Shown here: positions 16,708 to 25,501 of the stretch, piece by piece
Layout: every line of letters begins with the position of its first letter
How positions within the stretch are numbered: the first letter of the stretch is position 1
NCBI GenBank assembly: GCA_028874335.1
Contig: JAPPJY010000031.1
Span: forward strand, 33,945-86,884
Origin: Gemmatimonadota bacterium
GTDB taxonomy: Bacteria > Latescibacterota > UBA2968 > GCA-2709665
Reading direction: 5' to 3'
DNA length: 52,940 bases
Notes under the pieces: model-generated
The model's input: only the letters and a program-made list of their open reading frames with translations
What the model was told of the DNA's origin: nothing
Database searches by the model: none
Program-made: the position numbers and the translations under genes

Positions 16708-17029
16708 GTACCTGGCTCCTGTCCTGAATGCAGATATGTTGGGGAGAATTCAGATTTGTACGGCGCTCGCAACGGGTGTTTCGAATCACGGTTTCCTGGC
16801 GCTTCTGAAATATAGCCGGAAATCGGCTTGATTCAAAGTTTTTTCGCTGCTTTACGTGCGCAAGATCGAAATCTGCATGGGGATCGGGGCAACAAGGGTG
16901 AAGCGACGCAACCTCATACGCCGCGCGTCTTGAATTTTCGGTGTCACGGAAGTATTATTAGACCACGGCCGTTCCGACCGTAGCGCGAAATGGCATTTCG
17001 CGCACCTCTATCAACCCGTGAGGAGATCT
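16708..17029. other. divergent intergenic region, lactonase-like / PhyH
   Basis: About 320 bp between divergent genes, expected to hold both promoters. It contains AT-rich patches (for example CGGAAGTATTATTAGACC at about 16946-16963) and the palindrome at 16983-17003. No reading frame was found. Confidence 0.6.
16983..17003. promoter_or_regulatory. palindrome GCGCGAAAT-GGC-ATTTCGCGC before PhyH gene
   Basis: A perfect 9-bp inverted repeat with a 3-bp spacer, 26 bp upstream of the PhyH start codon and just before its AGGAG ribosome-binding site. It could be a repressor operator or a 5'-leader hairpin; the sequence does not tell which. Confidence 0.6.
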
Positions 17030-17875
17030 ATGGATACAGAACTGGTTCCCGCAACCAACGCGGACGGTCTGCCGGTCGTACCGATGACCGACGCGCAGAA
17101 GTACATCTTCGATCTGAAGGGCTGGATCTGCCTCCCCGATCTGTTTGACGAGGAGCAACTCGAACGCATCCGGCAGCACCAGATGGACTTTCTCTACCGG
17201 CGCGACGCGCTTCCGCCGGAGGAACGCGACAACCACGGGGGTCCGTCGCAGGTGCTGCTGGATCATCCCGCGGTGGTTGGGGTGCTCAATGAAATCCTCT
17301 CGCATCGCCCGCTGGCGACCGAAGACTGTTACGGGTTCCGGTACGACCACACGTACACCAGCCATCGAAAGGCCGGTCACGACAACTTCGGGCCCCACGG
17401 CGGCGGCGCCTACTTTTCCTTCAGCGGCAATTCCCACATCTACCAGATGCTGCCGGGGCGCGTCCATTCGGGGTTGACCCGCGTGGTCTGGGAGCTCAAC
17501 GAAGTGGGCCCCGGCGACGGCGGGACGATGTTCCTGACCGGCAGTCACAAGGCGGCCTTTCCTCGGCCCGACGAAATCAGCGGCCGCGAGAGTCACCTGT
17601 GGGAGACCTACACCTGTCCCGCGGGATCGGCGGTTATCTTCACGGAGGCCCTGTGCCACACCGGCACGCGCTGGACCAACGAGTCGCGCGACCGGCTGAG
17701 CCTGTTTACCTGTTACAACACGGTCAATGCCAAGTGGGGCAAGGGCTGTCCGGCGCCCGAGGTGATTGACGCGATGCCGCCAAAACGACAGACGCTGTTC
17801 CGCGGGGTCTGGCACGGGATGAGGGAGGTGCCGGGCATCAACCAGTACGTCGACGAGGCCAATCGGGCGATTTAA
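17030..17875 (+). CDS. phytanoyl-CoA dioxygenase (PhyH)-family Fe(II)/2OG enzyme
   Basis: A 281-residue protein of the PhyH superfamily, non-haem iron, 2-oxoglutarate-dependent oxygenases that hydroxylate small molecules. The N-terminus DLKGWICLPDLFDEEQLERIRQHQMDFL is the usual PhyH opening. The iron-site area is around TYTSHRKAGHDNFGPHGGG, with the distal histidine and 2OG-binding arginine in EALCHTGTRWTNESRDRLSLF. GGTMFLTGSHKAAFPRP is the typical middle motif. ATG at 17030 was chosen because AGGAG lies just upstream; an in-frame GTG four codons earlier is less likely. The next genes on the same strand are a TIM-barrel isomerase and a HAD dehalogenase, a common setting for catabolic enzymes. 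The substrate is unknown. Confidence 0.87.
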   Translation: MDTELVPATNADGLPVVPMTDAQKYIFDLKGWICLPDLFDEEQLERIRQHQMDFLYRRDALPPEERDNHGGPSQVLLDHPAVVGVLNEILSHRPLATEDCYGFRYDHTYTSHRKAGHDNFGPHGGGAYFSFSGNSHIYQMLPGRVHSGLTRVVWELNEVGPGDGGTMFLTGSHKAAFPRPDEISGRESHLWETYTCPAGSAVIFTEALCHTGTRWTNESRDRLSLFTCYNTVNAKWGKGCPAPEVIDAMPPKRQTLFRGVWHGMREVPGINQYVDEANRAI

Positions 17876-17901
17876 GGCGGGACAGAAAAAGCAGGAAAGA
17901 C

Positions 17902-17940
17902 AGCTATCAGCTATCAGCTCTCAGCCGTCAGCAGTCAGCC
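17902..17940 (+). repeat. dispersed 'agctatcagctctcagccg' repeat
   Basis: A longer copy of the short repeat at 2229-2253, with the AGCTATC unit doubled and an extra GTCAGC unit at its end. Confidence 0.65.
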
Positions 17941-17994
17941 AAACCGGGTTTGCGATACGGCCTGGCGATATCAATTCCCGGATGTCTGGTTTTC

Positions 17995-18067
17995 GTAGGG
18001 GCGACCGACCGGTCGCCCGATGTATAGCCTGCGCCAACATCAGGGCAACCACAAGGGTTGCCCCTAC
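17995..18067. repeat. palindromic GTAGGGGCG repeat pair
   Basis: Arms GTAGGGGCGACCGACCGGTC... (17995-18018) and AGGGCAACCACAAGGGTTGC... (18042-18067) face each other. The right arm ends only 4 bp before the GGAGGGA ribosome-binding site of the TIM-barrel gene, so any transcript from upstream carries the hairpin directly in front of that site. Confidence 0.75.
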
Positions 18068-18084
18068 AATCGGAGGGATACGAA

Positions 18085-18885
18085 ATGAAGGTCGGCATCT
18101 ACGCATCGTATTTCGGCAAGGACGAACCCAAGACGTTCCCGGACGTCGAGTCGTTTATCGATCTTGCGCGAGAACTGCAGTTGGACGTGATCGACTTCAG
18201 GGTGGACGTGGGCTTTGGCTCCCTGGACCGCGACTATCTTGGAGGTCTGAAGATAAAATGCCTGAAAGCCGGACTTCCCATTGGCTATCTCGCCTCAGGC
18301 GGCCATTTCGTGGGGACGGACGAGGAGTTGCGCCAGAAGGTGTCGCAGGCGAAGGCCGACGTTGAGGTGGCCGCTTACCTGGGAGCGCCGATGATCCGGC
18401 TCTTCTGCGGGGCGCCGGGGGTGGGGGACGCTGAACGCGAGATCCGATGCTTTCAGGAAGTATGCGATTCTGCGGCCGATGCCGGGATTATCGTGGGCCT
18501 TCAGAATCACCCGAGCACCGGCGACAACGTCCTGCGCATATTGCGGGAAACCGACCGCGAGAACTTCACCTTCATCCTGGACACCGGCCAATGGGTGGGG
18601 TCGCCGGGGCTGAATCGCGGTGTGGGCGATCCGGACGTGGACATCTACGGCTTCATGGAACAGACCGCGCCGTATGCGTCACACGTCCGCGCCAAGATCT
18701 ACAAGATCGACAGCGGGCGGGAGGAGTGGCTGGATTACCCGCGCATCGTCGGAATACTCAAATCGGTCGGCTTTAACGGCGTGGTCTCGATCACGTTCGA
18801 GGGGCAGGACGTCAACGAATGCGACGACAGGGAGACGTTCAGGCTGGCGGCCCGGCACCTGCGCGAGACGATCGCCGCGGCGTAA
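18085..18885 (+). CDS. sugar phosphate isomerase/epimerase-like TIM-barrel protein
   Basis: A 266-residue protein of the xylose isomerase-like / AP endonuclease 2 TIM-barrel superfamily. It opens with MKVGIYASYFGKDEPKTFPDVESFIDLARELQLDVIDFRVD, where strand 1 and strand 2 of the barrel are visible. Metal-site-like acidic and histidine residues appear in IIVGLQNHPSTGDN, FTFILDTGQWVG, HVRAKIYKIDSG and FNGVVSITFEGQD. Such enzymes isomerise or epimerise sugars and related polyols with a divalent metal. ATG at 18085 follows GGAGGGA; the longer reading frame runs into the repeat at 18042-18067. It is between PhyH and HAD genes on the same strand, probably an operon. Confidence 0.85.
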   Translation: MKVGIYASYFGKDEPKTFPDVESFIDLARELQLDVIDFRVDVGFGSLDRDYLGGLKIKCLKAGLPIGYLASGGHFVGTDEELRQKVSQAKADVEVAAYLGAPMIRLFCGAPGVGDAEREIRCFQEVCDSAADAGIIVGLQNHPSTGDNVLRILRETDRENFTFILDTGQWVGSPGLNRGVGDPDVDIYGFMEQTAPYASHVRAKIYKIDSGREEWLDYPRIVGILKSVGFNGVVSITFEGQDVNECDDRETFRLAARHLRETIAAA

Positions 18886-18914
18886 CGGGAACGCACACCG
18901 GCAGTGATAAGCGA

Positions 18915-19643
18915 ATGCGGCGACTGACCGACTATCGTGTCCTCACGTTCGACTGCTACGGCACGCTGATCGACTGGGAACGCGGCATCTGGGACGCATT
19001 ACAGCCCCTGATCATGCACAACGCTGCCACCCGCCCGACTCGTGACGATGCGCTCCGCGCCTTCGCGCAATGCGAGAGCGATCAGGAGCAGGCCACGCCC
19101 GGTCTTCGCTATCCGGAATTGCTCGCCGTGGTGCATAGGCGCATGGCAGAAATGTCAGGCCTGAAAACCGAAGATGAACTCGACGCGGCGTTCGGCGCCT
19201 CGTTGCCGCACTGGCCCGCGTTCCCCGACACCGCCGACGCGCTGCGAATCCTCAAGCAACACTTCAAGCTGGTGATCCTCTCAAACGTCCACCGCGCCGG
19301 CATCGCCGCCTCCAACCGCAAGCTGGGCGTCGAGTTCGACGCAATCTACACCGCGGAAGACATCGGTTCCTACAAGCCCGCCGACACCAACTTCGAGTAC
19401 CTGCTGGCCCACCTGAAGTCTGACTTGAGTCTGGATCCCCCGGACGTCCTGCACACCGCGCAGAGCCTGTTTCACGACCACGTTCCTGCGAGGAAATTCG
19501 GCCTGGCCACCGCCTGGATCGACCGTCAGCGGCTATCGGAGGGCGGGAGTTGGGGCGCGACCGAGCGTGTGGATGAGATGCCGCAGACCGACTACGTCTT
19601 CTTCTCGCTCGGCGAGATGGCGGAAGCGGTTTTGGTCGCCTGA
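18915..19643 (+). CDS. HAD-superfamily hydrolase, haloacid dehalogenase type II-like
   Basis: A 242-residue HAD hydrolase. Motif I is LTFDCYGTLIDWERG with the nucleophilic Asp, motif II is LVILSNVHRAG, and the third-motif Lys and acidic region is SYKPADTNFEYLL...VLHTAQSLFHDHVPA. The DCYGTLIDWERG form and the cap-domain pattern are those of 2-haloacid dehalogenase-type enzymes, though many such proteins are phosphatases. ATG at 18915 gives the natural start of the motif I domain; the longer frame overlaps the preceding gene without similarity. It is 29 bp downstream of the TIM-barrel gene and ends just before a Rho-independent terminator, so it closes this operon. Confidence 0.87.
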   Translation: MRRLTDYRVLTFDCYGTLIDWERGIWDALQPLIMHNAATRPTRDDALRAFAQCESDQEQATPGLRYPELLAVVHRRMAEMSGLKTEDELDAAFGASLPHWPAFPDTADALRILKQHFKLVILSNVHRAGIAASNRKLGVEFDAIYTAEDIGSYKPADTNFEYLLAHLKSDLSLDPPDVLHTAQSLFHDHVPARKFGLATAWIDRQRLSEGGSWGATERVDEMPQTDYVFFSLGEMAEAVLVA

Positions 19644-19672
19644 AACCGGTCGTATTCGGTTTGCTAAATACA

Positions 19673-19719
19673 CGGCACAGCGGCTTCCAGACTGAGAAGC
19701 CGTGCCGATAGAGTTTTTT
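19673..19719 (+). terminator. Rho-independent terminator after HAD gene
   Basis: A stem of CGGCAC + GGCTTC (with a 3-base bulge AGC) pairs with GAAGCCGTGCCG, and is followed by GATAGAGTTTTTTCC. It ends the operon PhyH / TIM barrel / HAD. A degenerate relative of the same sequence occurs at about 25770-25815 before the second WD40 gene, as part of the segmental duplication. Confidence 0.65.
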
Positions 19720-20081
19720 CCTACCTGATTGGTCCCATCCCGAATTCAGCTATCCAGGCTAACGTACGGTCCAGGCGGATGGACCGAGCCTTAGATTGCT
19801 GCCATGTCTTGCGGTATTCGAAAAACTCACCGATATTTTAACAATAATCACAAAAATGCCACTTGTATATCATTGAATGTATGTTTATTCTCACGATAGA
19901 CAGTTCATTCGACGGCAAGTCATTGGCGCGGGCGTATCGTCCGATTCCACCCGATACCTTTTCCGTGGGAGCAATCGAACCGCACGTAACAGGCGTTGCT
20001 TCATCAGTTGCCGAGCCGCACATCGGCCGACGTACCGGATCGGGTTTTGTGCCAATTCATAAGAGAAACGAGGATTAAGCA
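19720..20081 (+). promoter_or_regulatory. leader region of WD40-metzincin gene A
   Basis: A region without a credible gene, preceding the giant secreted gene. It has an AT-rich patch at about 19835-19890 (ATATTTTAACAATAATCACA), which is likely promoter territory. A block at about 19903-19990 is recognisably similar to 25987-26075 ahead of gene B (for example GCGTATCGTCCGATTCCACC versus GCGTATCTTCCGATTCCGCC, and GAGCAATCGAACCGC in both). The similarity may be shared regulation or simply a remnant of the segmental duplication. Confidence 0.55.
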
Positions 20082-23000
20082 ATGCAAGCCATCGGATATC
20101 GTCTGAGCGGATGGAGTGGCATGAATGTTTGCATTCTTGCTGTAGTTTGCATCGTCGTCTGCCCGTTGTTGGCCGGCGAGGTATTTGCCGAGGATGAGGA
20201 TGAACACCTCGCTTTCTGCGAGCCTATCGATCTATCGCAGATGCAGCCCGAAGGCTTCGATGCCGCAGGGAAGCGGGCATACAGCCTGAGCACGGGCGAG
20301 CCACGCACGGTGCGGGTGGTCTATTTCGTACCCAATGGACGTTCGTTCTCCAGCACGGTGGAGGACTCGATAAAGAGGGCAGTGCTACAGGTTCAGACAT
20401 TTTTCGCCGAACAGATGAAGGCGCACGGGTTTGACCTCGACACCATTAACATCGAAACGGACGACAACGGCGATCCAGAAATCCATCGTGTCACAGGCAA
20501 GCACGGCGCCCACCACTACGACGACGACAATATTCACTCCGCTGTCTTCAGGGAGATCCGTCAGGATTACGACACCTGGGCGAACATCTATATCGCCTTC
20601 ATCGACAATAGCCGCCGCTTTACACCCGGCGGAGCAAGAAACGGTAAAACCGGCGGAGAGGCGTCCATGCCCGTGGATTTTAACTGGCAAACGGTGGCGC
20701 ATGAACTGGGACACGGGTTTGGCTTAAACCACGATTTTCGAAATGATGCGTACGTCATGTCTTATAGCAGTGAACCGGACAGTCTTTCGGCACTGGCTGC
20801 AGAGTTTCTTTCCGTACATCCATACTTCAACCCGGGGATAACAACCGAAGGGACTGGCAGTCCCACCGTCGAACTTCTTTCTTCCCGTAAGTTTCCACCG
20901 AACGAGGAAGACATCAATGTTCAATTCAGGGTGGCGGATACTGATGGGCTTCACCAGGTGATTCTGTTTGCCTTGACGCCGCTCATTAACTGGGGTGGTG
21001 GATTCCCTGAAGTTAAATCGTGGCGTGATATGGCGAACGAGGTAGATGCCGTCATTAACTTTCAGTACGCACGCGATGCCGTGGGGATGATACAAGACCC
21101 GGATGTGGAAAGGATTCATGTTAATGCCGTAGACACGGATGGAAATGTCGGGCTGGCATGGTTCAATCTCGTGAGTATTTCTCCATACCATCACGCCACG
21201 CTCAGTGGGCATACGGACGCGGTCTTCAGCGTGTTGTTCTCGCCGAAAGGAAAGGTCGTAGCTTCCGGTTCAGATGACAGTTCGATTGTGTTATGGGACG
21301 TTGCGTCGAGTACGAAGCTTGCAACCCTTCCGCAACCAGGCGCTATCAATTCTGTGGCGTTTTCGCCGGATGGATCCACCATCGTTTCCGGATCATCCGA
21401 TGGGAATGTCCACCTCTGGGCAGTTGCAACCGGGCAACTCATTACCACACTTGAAGCACAGGGCGGCGAAGTGTTGTCCGTGTCGTATTCACCCGATGGT
21501 TCGACCCTGGCATCCTTGTCATCCGATGGCAAGATCCGTCTTTGGGAAGTCGGAACGAGAAGGTCTAATGCAACACTCGTGGGTCCGCCCATCGGTGTCG
21601 GGTCGGTTTTCTTCTCGCCGGACGTGCTGTTCAGCCCTGATGGGGCGATTCTTGCGTCCTGGTCCGGAGACAATATGTTGAGGCTATGGGACGTGGCGAC
21701 CGGCGCCAACCTTATAACCCTGACGCATTCACACCTAGTCTCTTCGGTGTCATTTTCGGCCGACGGTTCGGCCCTCGCTACCGGTTCATCCGACGGCAAC
21801 GTCCGGCTGTGGGCAGCTGCAACGGGGGAACATATCCATACACTGGAAGGACATTCCGAGGCGGTCTCTTCGGTGTTGTTTTCACCCAACGGTACGACCC
21901 TCGCTTCAGGGTCACACGACAAAACGGTCAGGATATGGCAAGTTGAAACCGGAGAGGCCGTCGCCTCACTTACAGGACACACGCAGGGTGTCTCATCGGT
22001 GTTGATTTCGCCCGACGGAACCATACTTGCTTCCACGTCACGGGACAATACCGTGAAGATTTGGGACGTTGCGACGGGCGCGAGTCTTGCCACCCTTCGG
22101 CATGCACACTTCGCCCCTGCGATGTCATTTTCGCCGGATGGGAGACTTCTCGCTACTTCGGATAACAAGACGGTCGAGTTGTGGGATCTGTCCGCGTGGT
22201 CCCTGCCCCGTGCGCAAACCGTGACGATCATTTCGGGCGACAACCAGGAAGGCGCAACTGGCGCCGCGTTAGCTGATCCGCTGATCGTCGAAGTACGAGA
22301 CCAGTTCGGTGATCCCATAGCGGGCGCACAGGTCACGTTTGCGGTCATTGCGGGTGATGGAAGCCTCACCGGCGGATTCACGACCGAAAATGTCACAACC
22401 GGTCCCGACGGCAGGGCGCAGGTACTCCTCACCCTCGGTCCCAATCCCGGACTCAATTACGTCAAGGCATCCATCGCCGAACTGGCAATAGAAACCTTCA
22501 AAGCCGTGGGCATTGGAACCCCAGTCGTAACGGGTGACGGCCTTGATTATCCAACGTGGCATCTGCCACGCGGAGCCGCCCTGCGCCTGGCCAGGGGTAC
22601 CATTGGCGAAAGCCAACGGGCGATTGTCTTCTCGCCTGACGGAAGGTTTGTTGCTGTTGCAAGTGGTATCGGTGTATGGCTCTACAACGTGGGAGACCCG
22701 AAAAGATTCACTCTACTGCCCTCGGGTGTCGTCCATTCGGTGTCCTTTTCGCCGGACGGCAACACGCTTGTCTCATCCGGAGGTTCGGGGAGCGACGGAG
22801 AGGTCATACTGTGGGACGTGGCAACGCAAACCCACACCCGCATACCCATTCAAGAGGGTGACTTCGCCAATCTACTTCTATCACCAGATGGAGCCACCCT
22901 TGCCTACCACGGAGGCTATTCCACCCTTAAAATGCGGGATGTGACGTCGGGTGCTGCAGCGTGGACTCTGGGGACGTTTGAAGCGTTTAAGACAGATCCT

Positions 23001-25124
23001 ACATGCCTTACGTTTTCCCCGGATGGAGCCACCCTCGCTTCCGGGCATTGGGACGGGACGATCCGACTGTGGGACGTGGAATCGCGCGCCACCACTGCGA
23101 CCCTGGAGGGACATCGGCGCTACATCGACTCCGTGTCCTTTGCTCCGGATGGGAATACCCTGGCGTCGGCTTCCGCTGACGGCACAGTCCAGATATGGGA
23201 CATCGCGACGGGCACGTCGACCGTCTCCATCCGCGATTGGTCTCAGCCCATTTGTGTGGCGTTTTCGCCGGAAGGTGACCGCCTCGCTTCGGGCTGGTGG
23301 GATGGGAGCGTCATACTGTGGGACATTGCGACGTGGCGAAATCTTGCCAAGTTTGTAGGCCATGGGGATAGGGTTGAGTCTGTTTCATTCAATCCGAAGG
23401 GCGTTAGCTTCGGCACGGCTTCGAGGGATGGCACGGTCAAACTGTGGGATCTGGCCACCGGAAATGCCAGTACCCTTTTCGGCCATTCAGGGCCGATTTG
23501 GGGAATGGCATTTTCGCCGGATGGTACCACACTTGCTTCCCGTTCCGGTACATCCCAGGGAAAGGTCGAAATATGGAACGCTGTTACAGGAAGGATGATC
23601 GCCTCTCTCGGCGAGCAGAGGTGCTCTCCCGTTGGATCGCTATCCATCTCACCTGACGGGAGAACGCTTGCGATCGGATCACAGGATAGCACGGTACGCC
23701 TATGGGACCTTGTCACTCTGACGAATTCCGCCATACTGGCACACGGAAGTCAGGTCGGGGCGGTTTCGTTTTCACCAGACGGCACTTTACTCGCCTCCTC
23801 GGACGAGACGGCAACGGTCAGCCTGTGGAGCGTCAGGAACGCGAAGATAATCAGGGAGTTTTCGGGCGTAAACGATTGGGTCACAATGCTGGTTTTCTCG
23901 CCAGATGGATCAACTCTCGCGTCAGGGTTGCGCAACGGCGAGATAAGGGTGTGGGACGTGACGACGGGCGTAGTCATCCGTAACTTTAAAGACTATACTT
24001 CGTCGGTAATCTCGATGGCCTTTGTGCAGGACGGCACAGCGCTTGCTTCCGGGTCTTTCGGCGGCGAGATCAGGCTTTGGGATCTGGCGACGGGGACGCG
24101 CAGCGCCACTCTGGAAGGAACGCGGAGAAAATGCCTGGCATTCTCACCCGACGGCACGATGTTCGTCACACGGCAGCATAAAACGGTGAAGCTGTGCGAC
24201 ATGTCCACGGGCGCGGATATCGCGACCTTTCCGGGGCACAATCACCAAGTCCTTAGCGCGATATTCACACCAGATGGCAAGACTCTCGCGACGGGATCTT
24301 ACGATGGGACGATCCTGCTATGGGATCTGCAACGCCTTCATTCCGTGCCCCATATTGTAAAGCAGGTCTCCGGCATTGAGCAGAATGCTCCGGCAGGTAC
24401 AGCGTTAGCCCAGCCGTTTGTCGTCACGGTGCGGGATGAAAATGGTGAACCTTTTGCCGGCGCCGTTGTCACCTTCGAGGTTACGGCCGGCGGCGGCACG
24501 CTTTCGGTAACCACCGTCACGACCGATGCCAACGGAAACGCCGCCACGACCCTGACATTGGGGTCCCGGCCGGGGACAAACACGGTCGTCGCAACGGTCG
24601 CTGATCTCGAGCCGGTGTCCTTTACCGCGATCGGACAGGCAGTACCCTATGTTGTGCAAGGGGTCTCCGGCATTGAGCAGAAAGCGCCGGCAGGGACGGC
24701 GTTAGCCCAGCCGTTTGTGGTCTCCGTGCGGGACAAAAATGGTGAACCTGCGGCCGGCGCCGTTGTCACCTTTGAGGTTACCGCTGGGGGCGGCACGCTG
24801 TCGGTAACCAGCGACACCACAGACACCAACGGAAACGCCGCGACGACCCTGACATTGGGTACCCAGCCGGGGATAAACACCGTTGTCGCAACGGTCGCCG
24901 ATCTCAAGCAGGTGGCTTTTACTGCCATTGGCGAACCGAACCCCGACTTTAATGGCGACGGTAAGGTTGGCTTTGACGATTTTCTACTATTCGCGGAGAG
25001 ATTCGGGCTGACTCAGGACGCCGACGGATACGAAGCGCGATACGATCTGGACGGCAACGGCACGGTGGGATTCTCGGACTTCCTGATATTCGCGGGTAAT
25101 TTCGGGAAGACTGCAACGAATTAG
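20082..25124 (+). CDS. giant secreted metzincin-like protease with WD40 propellers, Ig-like domains and dockerin (copy A)
   Basis: A 1680-residue secreted protein. The signal peptide is about residues 1-36 (NVCILAVVCIVVCPLLAGEVFA). A zinc-protease-like domain follows to ~350, with HELGHGFGLNHD at 207-218, that is HExxHxxGxxHD (H207, E208, H211, H217), and a Met-turn-like YVMSYSS at 225-231. A first WD40 propeller lies at about 369-705 (repeats SFSPDG...LASGS...VRLWDVATG). A Big-type Ig-like domain is at about 709-818, and about 14 more WD40 repeats are at about 847-1418. Two tandem Ig-like domains are at 1423-1618 and a dockerin type I-like Ca-binding pair (FNGDGKVGFDDFLLFAERFG / LDGNGTVGFSDFLIFAGNFG) is at the end. 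It is paralogous to the gene at 26165. Blade 4 has a small internal duplication (FFSPDVLFSPDG). The role is probably extracellular proteolysis with binding or attachment; the target is unknown. Confidence 0.85.
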   Translation: MQAIGYRLSGWSGMNVCILAVVCIVVCPLLAGEVFAEDEDEHLAFCEPIDLSQMQPEGFDAAGKRAYSLSTGEPRTVRVVYFVPNGRSFSSTVEDSIKRAVLQVQTFFAEQMKAHGFDLDTINIETDDNGDPEIHRVTGKHGAHHYDDDNIHSAVFREIRQDYDTWANIYIAFIDNSRRFTPGGARNGKTGGEASMPVDFNWQTVAHELGHGFGLNHDFRNDAYVMSYSSEPDSLSALAAEFLSVHPYFNPGITTEGTGSPTVELLSSRKFPPNEEDINVQFRVADTDGLHQVILFALTPLINWGGGFPEVKSWRDMANEVDAVINFQYARDAVGMIQDPDVERIHVNAVDTDGNVGLAWFNLVSISPYHHATLSGHTDAVFSVLFSPKGKVVASGSDDSSIVLWDVASSTKLATLPQPGAINSVAFSPDGSTIVSGSSDGNVHLWAVATGQLITTLEAQGGEVLSVSYSPDGSTLASLSSDGKIRLWEVGTRRSNATLVGPPIGVGSVFFSPDVLFSPDGAILASWSGDNMLRLWDVATGANLITLTHSHLVSSVSFSADGSALATGSSDGNVRLWAAATGEHIHTLEGHSEAVSSVLFSPNGTTLASGSHDKTVRIWQVETGEAVASLTGHTQGVSSVLISPDGTILASTSRDNTVKIWDVATGASLATLRHAHFAPAMSFSPDGRLLATSDNKTVELWDLSAWSLPRAQTVTIISGDNQEGATGAALADPLIVEVRDQFGDPIAGAQVTFAVIAGDGSLTGGFTTENVTTGPDGRAQVLLTLGPNPGLNYVKASIAELAIETFKAVGIGTPVVTGDGLDYPTWHLPRGAALRLARGTIGESQRAIVFSPDGRFVAVASGIGVWLYNVGDPKRFTLLPSGVVHSVSFSPDGNTLVSSGGSGSDGEVILWDVATQTHTRIPIQEGDFANLLLSPDGATLAYHGGYSTLKMRDVTSGAAAWTLGTFEAFKTDPTCLTFSPDGATLASGHWDGTIRLWDVESRATTATLEGHRRYIDSVSFAPDGNTLASASADGTVQIWDIATGTSTVSIRDWSQPICVAFSPEGDRLASGWWDGSVILWDIATWRNLAKFVGHGDRVESVSFNPKGVSFGTASRDGTVKLWDLATGNASTLFGHSGPIWGMAFSPDGTTLASRSGTSQGKVEIWNAVTGRMIASLGEQRCSPVGSLSISPDGRTLAIGSQDSTVRLWDLVTLTNSAILAHGSQVGAVSFSPDGTLLASSDETATVSLWSVRNAKIIREFSGVNDWVTMLVFSPDGSTLASGLRNGEIRVWDVTTGVVIRNFKDYTSSVISMAFVQDGTALASGSFGGEIRLWDLATGTRSATLEGTRRKCLAFSPDGTMFVTRQHKTVKLCDMSTGADIATFPGHNHQVLSAIFTPDGKTLATGSYDGTILLWDLQRLHSVPHIVKQVSGIEQNAPAGTALAQPFVVTVRDENGEPFAGAVVTFEVTAGGGTLSVTTVTTDANGNAATTLTLGSRPGTNTVVATVADLEPVSFTAIGQAVPYVVQGVSGIEQKAPAGTALAQPFVVSVRDKNGEPAAGAVVTFEVTAGGGTLSVTSDTTDTNGNAATTLTLGTQPGINTVVATVADLKQVAFTAIGEPNPDFNGDGKVGFDDFLLFAERFGLTQDADGYEARYDLDGNGTVGFSDFLIFAGNFGKTATN
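24356..24949 (+). repeat. tandem Ig-like domain repeat, period 297 bp
   Basis: Inside gene A. Two consecutive units of 99 codons each start near CTCCGGCATTGAGCAG (24368 and 24665) and encode almost the same Big-type domain (VSGIEQxAPAGTALAQPFVV...). The paralogue at 26165 lacks both units, going straight from WD40 to dockerin. Confidence 0.85.
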
Positions 25125-25237
25125 GCTGTTGGGAGTTAGGGAACAACGATAATGGTGGAGGGGTGTTTCGGTCTACTATAGAAGTTCGCTGCCGGATTTC
25201 GTTGTAAACTGAAAATCCCGCCCCGCAAGCGTGATCA

Positions 25238-25501
25238 CGCGCAGACCGGATCGTCCACCTTCCAGCGATTGTACGTGGGGTCCGCGCTTCTGGCCAGCCT
25301 GCTTCTCGCCTCGTGCCACAGCCTCGCCCACTCTTCAGGGTCGCGCAGCTCGCTTTCCGGATTCGAGCGGCTGCGGGCGATGAATCCCGGAAACGACCCA
25401 CGCCCCGTGGGCTGTCCGATGGGGTTGTAGCGCAGGTCGAAGCTCCAGCGGATGTTGTCGCTGTTATTCGGCAGCGACGAGTGGCAGTTCAGACGGTGGA
25501 A
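25238..25501 (-). pseudogene. 3' remnant of a phytanoyl-CoA dioxygenase gene
   Basis: On the - strand this stretch encodes the last ~88 residues of the complete PhyH-like gene at 30695-31681 (CHSSLPNNSDNIRWSFDLRYNP ... NRWKVDDPVCA). Bases 25242-25441 are identical to 30702-30901 over 200 bp. Homology stops at about 25501, before the iron-binding HxD motif, so no active enzyme can be made. It lies at the same position relative to gene A as the intact PhyH gene does to gene B, which marks the end of the duplicated segment. Confidence 0.9.

Noticed and set aside
21191..22456. A 421-codon antisense frame across the first WD40 gene
   Set aside because: Its composition follows the repeated WD40 codons of the opposite strand; there is no start signal, and a similar shadow exists over copy B.
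21180..24335. Regularly spaced similar sequences that might be taken for a CRISPR or minisatellite
   Set aside because: The period is about 120-130 bp and corresponds to WD40 blades in an open reading frame.
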